DNA from: an uncultured Prevotella sp.
GTDB taxonomy: Bacteria > Bacteroidota > Bacteroidia > Bacteroidales > Bacteroidaceae
Direction of reading: 5' to 3'
Length of the DNA: 57,242 nucleotides
NCBI GenBank assembly: GCA_902495455.1
Contig: CABUXJ010000015.1
Coordinates: 1-57,242, forward strand
The translations under genes were made by a program, and so were the position numbers. Numbering within the stretch: position 1 is the stretch's first letter; every line of letters begins with the position of its first letter. This document shows positions 51,134-57,242 of this stretch, piece by piece. The notes under the pieces are model-generated. The model did not search any database. It saw only the letters and a program-made list of their open reading frames with translations, and had not been told where the DNA came from.

Positions 51134-51175
51134 CAAAGACGGATTTTGCTTCAGGGAGAAGCAAGTCCGTCTTTG
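51134..51175 (+). terminator. Terminator after the beta-barrel gene
   Basis: caaagacgga at 51134-51143 pairs with tccgtctttg at 51166-51175, with a further inner ttgctt/aagcaa pair. It ends in a short T-rich run. It lies between the beta-barrel gene and the transglutaminase-like gene and would separate them into two transcripts unless read-through occurs. Confidence 0.8.
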
Positions 51176-51214
51176 TTGTATTGTCACTGTCGTTATATAA
51201 AACCGTTATATGCT

Positions 51215-52687
51215 ATGAGACATTTATTCCTGATATCCTTGTGTCTGTCCCTTGCGTCTTCATCTCTTGCTCAGGGAAACGGTCTGAGACAGCAGTACGG
51301 ACAGTTCCGGCAGCAAGCCGGTGACCGTTATGCTGAGTTTCGGGCCGAAGCGAACAGACGTTATGCCGAATTCATGAAGCATGCGTGGCAGACTTTCACC
51401 GCTTCGTCGGCCATACCGCGACCAAAGGACGAAACCGTTCCGCCAGTGGTGATGCCGGAGGAAGAACATCGTGTGCCGTTACGGGAGAGCCGCCCCGTTC
51501 CGATACGTGACATTGTTGAGCCGCCGGTGTTCGCTCCGCAGCCTCTTCCGCTGGTTCCCATACGTGAGGTGCCGGTGACGGAGGAGGAGAAAAGTGTGGC
51601 CTTCCGGTTCTACGGCACGGATGTCAAGGTGCGCTTCGGTGACGACTGCCGGTTTCGTCTTGGCGGATTGTCCAACGACGTCCTGTCGGCTGCATGGGAG
51701 AAGATGGCCGGCAAAGCGTATGACAATCTGCTGCGTGACTGCCTTGAACTGCGCGTCAGGATGGAACTGTCTGATTGGGCCTACCTCTCGCTGCTGCAGA
51801 CAATGGCTGAGGCGTGCATGGGCAAGGGCGATGAGGCCGTGATGCTGGCGGCATATGTCTATTGTCAGTCAGGCTACAGGATGCGCCTCGGAAGGTCTGA
51901 CGGACGGTTGGTGCTGCTTTACGGCAGCAACCATACCATATACAGCCGTCCTTTCTTTGATATCGGCGGCACCCGCTATTATCCGACGGACGATAATGTC
52001 CGCCGCATGGAAGTCTGTGATGTTGCCTTTCCGAAAGAACAATCACTTTCGTTGCAGATGCGCCGCCAGCCGAAACTGGCCCGCGAGGAAACTCCCGTGC
52101 GGAAACTCCAGTCGGAACGTTATCCCGAAATAAAGGCTGAGGTCCGTGTCAACAAGAACCTGAATGATTTCTATGACAGTTATCCGGCGTCGGAGACGGA
52201 CCGTAATGTCATGACCCGTTGGGCCGTATATGCCAATGTCCCTATGGATGAGGAGGTGGCGCGCATGCTTTATACGCCGCTGCGTGAACAGCTTGCAGGG
52301 TTGGACAAGAAAGAAGCTGCCGAACGGCTTCTTAATTTCGTGCAGACGGCTTTTGTATATGAATATGACGAGAAAGTCTGGGGACATGACCGTGCTTTCT
52401 TTGCAGAGGAGACTCTTTTTTATCCTTATTGTGACTGCGAGGACCGTTCCATCCTGTTCTCCCGTTTGGTGCGTGACCTGCTCGGACTTGATGTCGTCCT
52501 CGTCTATTATCCCGGCCATCTGGCAACTGCCGTATGCTTTTCCGGTGAAACCGTCGCCGGCGACTATATTGAACTGTCCGGCCGTCGCTTCACGGTCTGT
52601 GACCCGACTTATATCGGTGCAGGTGTGGGCCGGACGATGTCCGATATGGACAATCAGGCAGCCCGAGTCATACTTCTTGATCGGTGA
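51215..52687 (+). CDS. Exported transglutaminase-like cysteine protease-fold protein
   Basis: A 490-residue protein. I start it at ATG 51215 (signal peptide MRHLFLISLCLSLASSSLAQ); the longer frame adds 23 codons. Residues 25-60 are charged repeats (QQYGQFRQQAGDRYAEFRAE), then a Pro-rich linker (about 65-125). The C-terminal third holds a transglutaminase-like core with the catalytic triad visible: Cys408 in YCDCEDRS, His435 in YYPGHLATAV, Asp463 in VCDPTYIG. It could cross-link or cleave envelope proteins. The middle (residues about 130-260) is a helical domain I do not recognise. It follows the caspase/beta-barrel genes in the same direction. Confidence 0.82.
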   Translation: MRHLFLISLCLSLASSSLAQGNGLRQQYGQFRQQAGDRYAEFRAEANRRYAEFMKHAWQTFTASSAIPRPKDETVPPVVMPEEEHRVPLRESRPVPIRDIVEPPVFAPQPLPLVPIREVPVTEEEKSVAFRFYGTDVKVRFGDDCRFRLGGLSNDVLSAAWEKMAGKAYDNLLRDCLELRVRMELSDWAYLSLLQTMAEACMGKGDEAVMLAAYVYCQSGYRMRLGRSDGRLVLLYGSNHTIYSRPFFDIGGTRYYPTDDNVRRMEVCDVAFPKEQSLSLQMRRQPKLAREETPVRKLQSERYPEIKAEVRVNKNLNDFYDSYPASETDRNVMTRWAVYANVPMDEEVARMLYTPLREQLAGLDKKEAAERLLNFVQTAFVYEYDEKVWGHDRAFFAEETLFYPYCDCEDRSILFSRLVRDLLGLDVVLVYYPGHLATAVCFSGETVAGDYIELSGRRFTVCDPTYIGAGVGRTMSDMDNQAARVILLDR

Positions 52688-52745
52688 AAGGCGGTCAGAA
52701 AACACCGTGACTTTTACTTCCGTTCAGCCTGTGCTGTAAAGTAAG

Positions 52746-52849
52746 ACAGGCTATATTACCGACCAATATAGCCTGTTTCTCTTTGCAATATAGGTTATAT
52801 TGCAAAGTAATATGAGTTATATTGGTTGGTAATATGAGTCATATTACTT
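52746..52849 (+). terminator. Terminator followed by two more hairpins
   Basis: acaggctatatt at 52746-52757 pairs with its complement at 52765-52776 (12 bp), followed by ttctctttg. Directly after, tttgcaatata pairs with tatattgcaaa (52782-52805), and aagtaatatga pairs with tcatattactt (52805-52849). The first is a good intrinsic terminator of the transglutaminase-like gene; the others are AT-rich stems built from the same motif. Confidence 0.75.
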
Positions 52850-53008
52850 TCTCAGATTTGCCGGATGAGTCCAAGGAATGGCGTCTTTGTTTTTCCGCTG
52901 GTAGTCTTGTTTACGCCGCCTTTCTCCATTTTGTGATACATTTTTTCGCTTTACTCGGAAAAATGGAGTAATTTTGCGCGTTCATACATATAATTGATTG
53001 CATTATAG

Positions 53009-54943
<1,935 letters not shown>

Positions 54944-55020
54944 GTCTCGGCAGTGATTTCTGAGACATCAGAAGCAACAGGCATACAATCACGAAACAAC
55001 TAATCAATATACATATAAAC

Positions 55021-57060
55021 ATGAAGATGAAACGATTTCTTCCTATCGTGGCAATGGCATCAATGGCGATGACATCTGCCGCTCAGGAACAGCTCCGGTC
55101 GGGCATAGACCCGGCCAACCTCAACCGTAGTGTCAATCCGGTGACGGACTTCTACGATTTTGCCTGTGGAGGATGGATGAAAAACCATCCGCTGCCGGCT
55201 GCATATTCGCGCTATGGCAGCTTCGACAAACTCGGCGAAGACAACGACAAGCGCATCAACTCCATTCTCGATGAACTGCAGAGTGGAACATACGCCGCAG
55301 GAACTACAGAGAAGAAGCTGAGCGACCTCTACAAGCTGGCCACTGACTCCGTGCGCCGTAACAAGGAGGGTGTCAAACCGCTCATGCCGCTCATCGGACG
55401 AATGGAGAAGGCGAAGACAATCGAGGCCCTTTTCGCAATACAGAAGGAGCTCGCCGCATACGGCAACGATGAGTTCTACGGTACGTATATCGGTGCTGAC
55501 GAGAAGAACGCCGGTTGGAATATCCTCAATGTCGTACAGAGCGGCATCACGTTGAGGCAGAAGGAGTATTATCTGGACACGGATTCTGCAACAACGGAGA
55601 TACGTGAGGCTTACAAGAAGCATCTCGTACGCATGTTCCGTCTCTTCGGATTCAACGAAAAGAAGGCTACGGCGAAAATGCAGAACATCATGAAGATTGA
55701 AACAGAGCTGGCCAAAGTTTCCAAATCAATGTCCGAACTGCGTGATCCGGAGGCAAACTATACCAAGATGACGCTCGCCGACTTCAACGCCAGATACCCA
55801 CATTCGCATCTCGTTGAGTTGATGGGCGCATCCGGATTGAAGTCCGAACACATGAAGGAGGTTGTCGTCGGACAGCCTGAATTCATGGACGGCGCAGACC
55901 GGCTGATAGCTTCTCTGACTCCCGATGAATACCGCGACTATCTTGAGTGGGACCAGATAAATTCGTTTGCCAACTATTTGAGCGACGAGATTGCAGCCGC
56001 ACAGTTCGACTTCTTCGGCAAGACCATGTCCGGCCGCAAGGAAATGCACCCGCTGTGGAAGCGCGCCACGTCTCAGGTGGAGCGTCAGATGGGTGAGGCT
56101 TTAGGAAAGATCTATGTCGCAAAGTATTTCCCCGCATCGTCAAAGGATCGTATGAAGAAGCTTGTGGCTAATCTGCAGGTTGCTCTTGGCGAGCGCATCA
56201 AGGCTCAGGACTGGATGAGCGACTCCACGAAGCAGAACGCGCTGGCCAAGCTCAACGCCTTTTACGTGAAGATTGGCTATCCCGACAAGTGGACCGACAT
56301 GTCGGCTCTGAACATCGATCCGTCCAAGTCTTATCTGGAGAACATCATCGAATGTTACCGCTTTTGGACAAAGCATACTATCAACAAGAAAGCAGGCAAG
56401 CCTGTCGACAAGGACGAGTGGCACATGTATCCGCAGACGGTGAACGCCTACTACAACCCGACGACGAACGAAATCTGCTTCCCCGCCGGAATCCTTCAGG
56501 TTCCGTTTTTCGACCCGACGGCCGACGATGCGTTCAACTACGGTGCCATCGGCGTCGTGATTGGCCATGAGATGACCCACGGCTTTGACGATCAGGGCCG
56601 CCACTACGACAAGAACGGCAACATGAACGACTGGTGGACGGAGAGCGACGGCCGCAATTTTACGGAACGTGCCGACGGTTACGCCGCTTTCTTCTCATCA
56701 ATCGAGGTTCTGCCGGGCCTCAACGCCAACGGTAAGTTCACGCTTGGCGAGAATCTTGCCGACCACGGCGGTCTGCAGGTGGCCTACTACGCTTTCAAGA
56801 ACGCCACAAAGGACGCTCCGCTGCCAGTCATCGACGGCTTCACTCCGGAGCAGCGCTTCTTCCTCGCTTACGCCGGAGTGTGGGCCGCAAACATCACCGA
56901 CGCCGAAATCCGCAACCGCACGAAGAGTGACCCGCACTCTCTCGGACGCTGGCGTGTCAACGGTGCACTGCCCCATATCGACATGTGGTATGACGCATTC
57001 GGCGTGAAGGAGGGTGACAAGATGTTCATTCCCAAGGCGCAGCGCCTGTCGCTCTGGTGA
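55021..57060 (+). CDS. M13-family (neprilysin-like) zinc metallopeptidase
   Basis: A 679-residue exported endopeptidase acting on oligopeptides. The signal peptide is MKMKRFLPIVAMASMAMTSA. Peptidase_M13_N spans about residues 35-420 (NPVTDFYDFACGGWMKNHPL). The catalytic half has the zinc site VVIGHEMTHGFDDQG (His516, Glu517, His520) and the third ligand Glu577 in GENLADHGG. Other conserved parts are NAYYNPTTNEICFPAGILQ, FFLAYAGVWA, DPHSLGRWRVNG and the C-terminal IPKAQRLSLW. The gene starts 77 bp after the ABC-F gene on the same strand, so co-transcription is possible. Confidence 0.95.
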   Translation: MKMKRFLPIVAMASMAMTSAAQEQLRSGIDPANLNRSVNPVTDFYDFACGGWMKNHPLPAAYSRYGSFDKLGEDNDKRINSILDELQSGTYAAGTTEKKLSDLYKLATDSVRRNKEGVKPLMPLIGRMEKAKTIEALFAIQKELAAYGNDEFYGTYIGADEKNAGWNILNVVQSGITLRQKEYYLDTDSATTEIREAYKKHLVRMFRLFGFNEKKATAKMQNIMKIETELAKVSKSMSELRDPEANYTKMTLADFNARYPHSHLVELMGASGLKSEHMKEVVVGQPEFMDGADRLIASLTPDEYRDYLEWDQINSFANYLSDEIAAAQFDFFGKTMSGRKEMHPLWKRATSQVERQMGEALGKIYVAKYFPASSKDRMKKLVANLQVALGERIKAQDWMSDSTKQNALAKLNAFYVKIGYPDKWTDMSALNIDPSKSYLENIIECYRFWTKHTINKKAGKPVDKDEWHMYPQTVNAYYNPTTNEICFPAGILQVPFFDPTADDAFNYGAIGVVIGHEMTHGFDDQGRHYDKNGNMNDWWTESDGRNFTERADGYAAFFSSIEVLPGLNANGKFTLGENLADHGGLQVAYYAFKNATKDAPLPVIDGFTPEQRFFLAYAGVWAANITDAEIRNRTKSDPHSLGRWRVNGALPHIDMWYDAFGVKEGDKMFIPKAQRLSLW

Positions 57061-57072
57061 TTCGGTTTTTGT

Positions 57073-57210
57073 GGAGGGAGGAGTGTGTTGTGAGGAGTGA
57101 GGAGTGTGGAGCGAGGAGGGAGAAATGCTTTATTTGCAACCGAGTTTTACAGGATTTGCTTATCACTCAGAAACATTTCTCCCTCCACACTCCTCATTCC
57201 TCGCTCCTCC
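57073..57210 (+). terminator. Purine-rich inverted repeat after the M13 peptidase
   Basis: gaggagtgaggagtgtggag plus gaggagggagaaatg (about 57092-57126) is inverted as catttctccctccacactcc and the following tcattcctcgctcctcc (57174-57210). Its wording (ggagggaggagtg) closely resembles the repeat at 37472-37678. Confidence 0.65.
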
Positions 57211-57242
57211 CCAATCCCAATGATAAAATCAGAAACGGCCGC

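Overview
The window is a 57 kb piece of a Bacteroidota chromosome, most likely from Prevotellaceae or a close relative. The evidence is the recurring -7 motif TAnnTTTG with a TTG about 19-20 bases upstream, weak or absent Shine-Dalgarno sites, Bacteroidota-restricted families (BtuG, DUF4468, Porin_10-like porin, DUF4293, the phylum's BamD-RpoZ pair, a DUF5103/type IX secretion plug protein, GGGtGRT protein, a hybrid-two-component-type sensor), and protein similarity recalled from those families. No rRNA, tRNA, CRISPR array, transposase or phage gene was seen. Species cannot be fixed from the sequence alone.

Layout. 1-1.6 kb: repeats only. 1.4-5 kb: cobalamin riboswitch, btuB and btuG (vitamin B12 uptake). 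5-8 kb: RluA-type pseudouridine synthase, a 50-residue membrane protein, menA (menaquinone), an HD-domain protein. 8-11.2 kb (minus): DUF4468 protein, small membrane protein, porin. 11.7-15.7 kb: uvrB, then divergently bamD, rpoZ and a DUF4293 protein. 16-20.6 kb: mltG (minus), then malQ and a phosphoglycolate-phosphatase-like HAD protein. 21.6-28.1 kb (minus): one operon encoding a TolC/MacA/MacB-type efflux pump with its own LytS/LytTR two-component system. 28.2-31.8 kb (minus): ribE with a structured leader and a kinase-less HTCS-type sensor. 31.9-34.0 kb (minus): an AT-rich restriction-modification pair. 34.8-38.9 kb: GH51 arabinofuranosidase converging on a DUF5103 protein. 39.1-40.9 kb (minus): GGGtGRT protein and an IscU/NifU-like scaffold. 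41.7-46.2 kb: flavin reductase, DXS-like transketolase, exported CMD/cupin protein, AraC regulator. 46.4-52.7 kb: a gene remnant, a 6S-like structured RNA and an envelope gene set (LPP20-like, DUF4384, caspase, outer membrane beta-barrel, transglutaminase-like). 53-57 kb: ABC-F ATPase and an M13 metallopeptidase.

The most unusual material is between and around genes. (1) A 376-393 bp non-coding repeat occurs at least four times, in both orientations; its core 21-bp stem differs in sequence between subfamilies but stays fully paired. (2) Palindromic MITE-like elements are present, one flanked by 12-bp direct repeats. (3) 22-bp tandem duplications lie on or against the stop codons of three genes. 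(4) Purine-rich long inverted repeats act as probable terminators at several gene ends. (5) Candidate structured RNAs lie at 15.9 kb, 28.8-29.0 kb and 46.75-47.1 kb. The best candidate for a little-described protein system is the secreted caspase/DUF4384/LPP20-like/transglutaminase-like set at 47.2-52.7 kb, followed by the GGGtGRT/scaffold pair.

All calls come from reading the sequence and recalling protein families; no database search, folding program or alignment was run.
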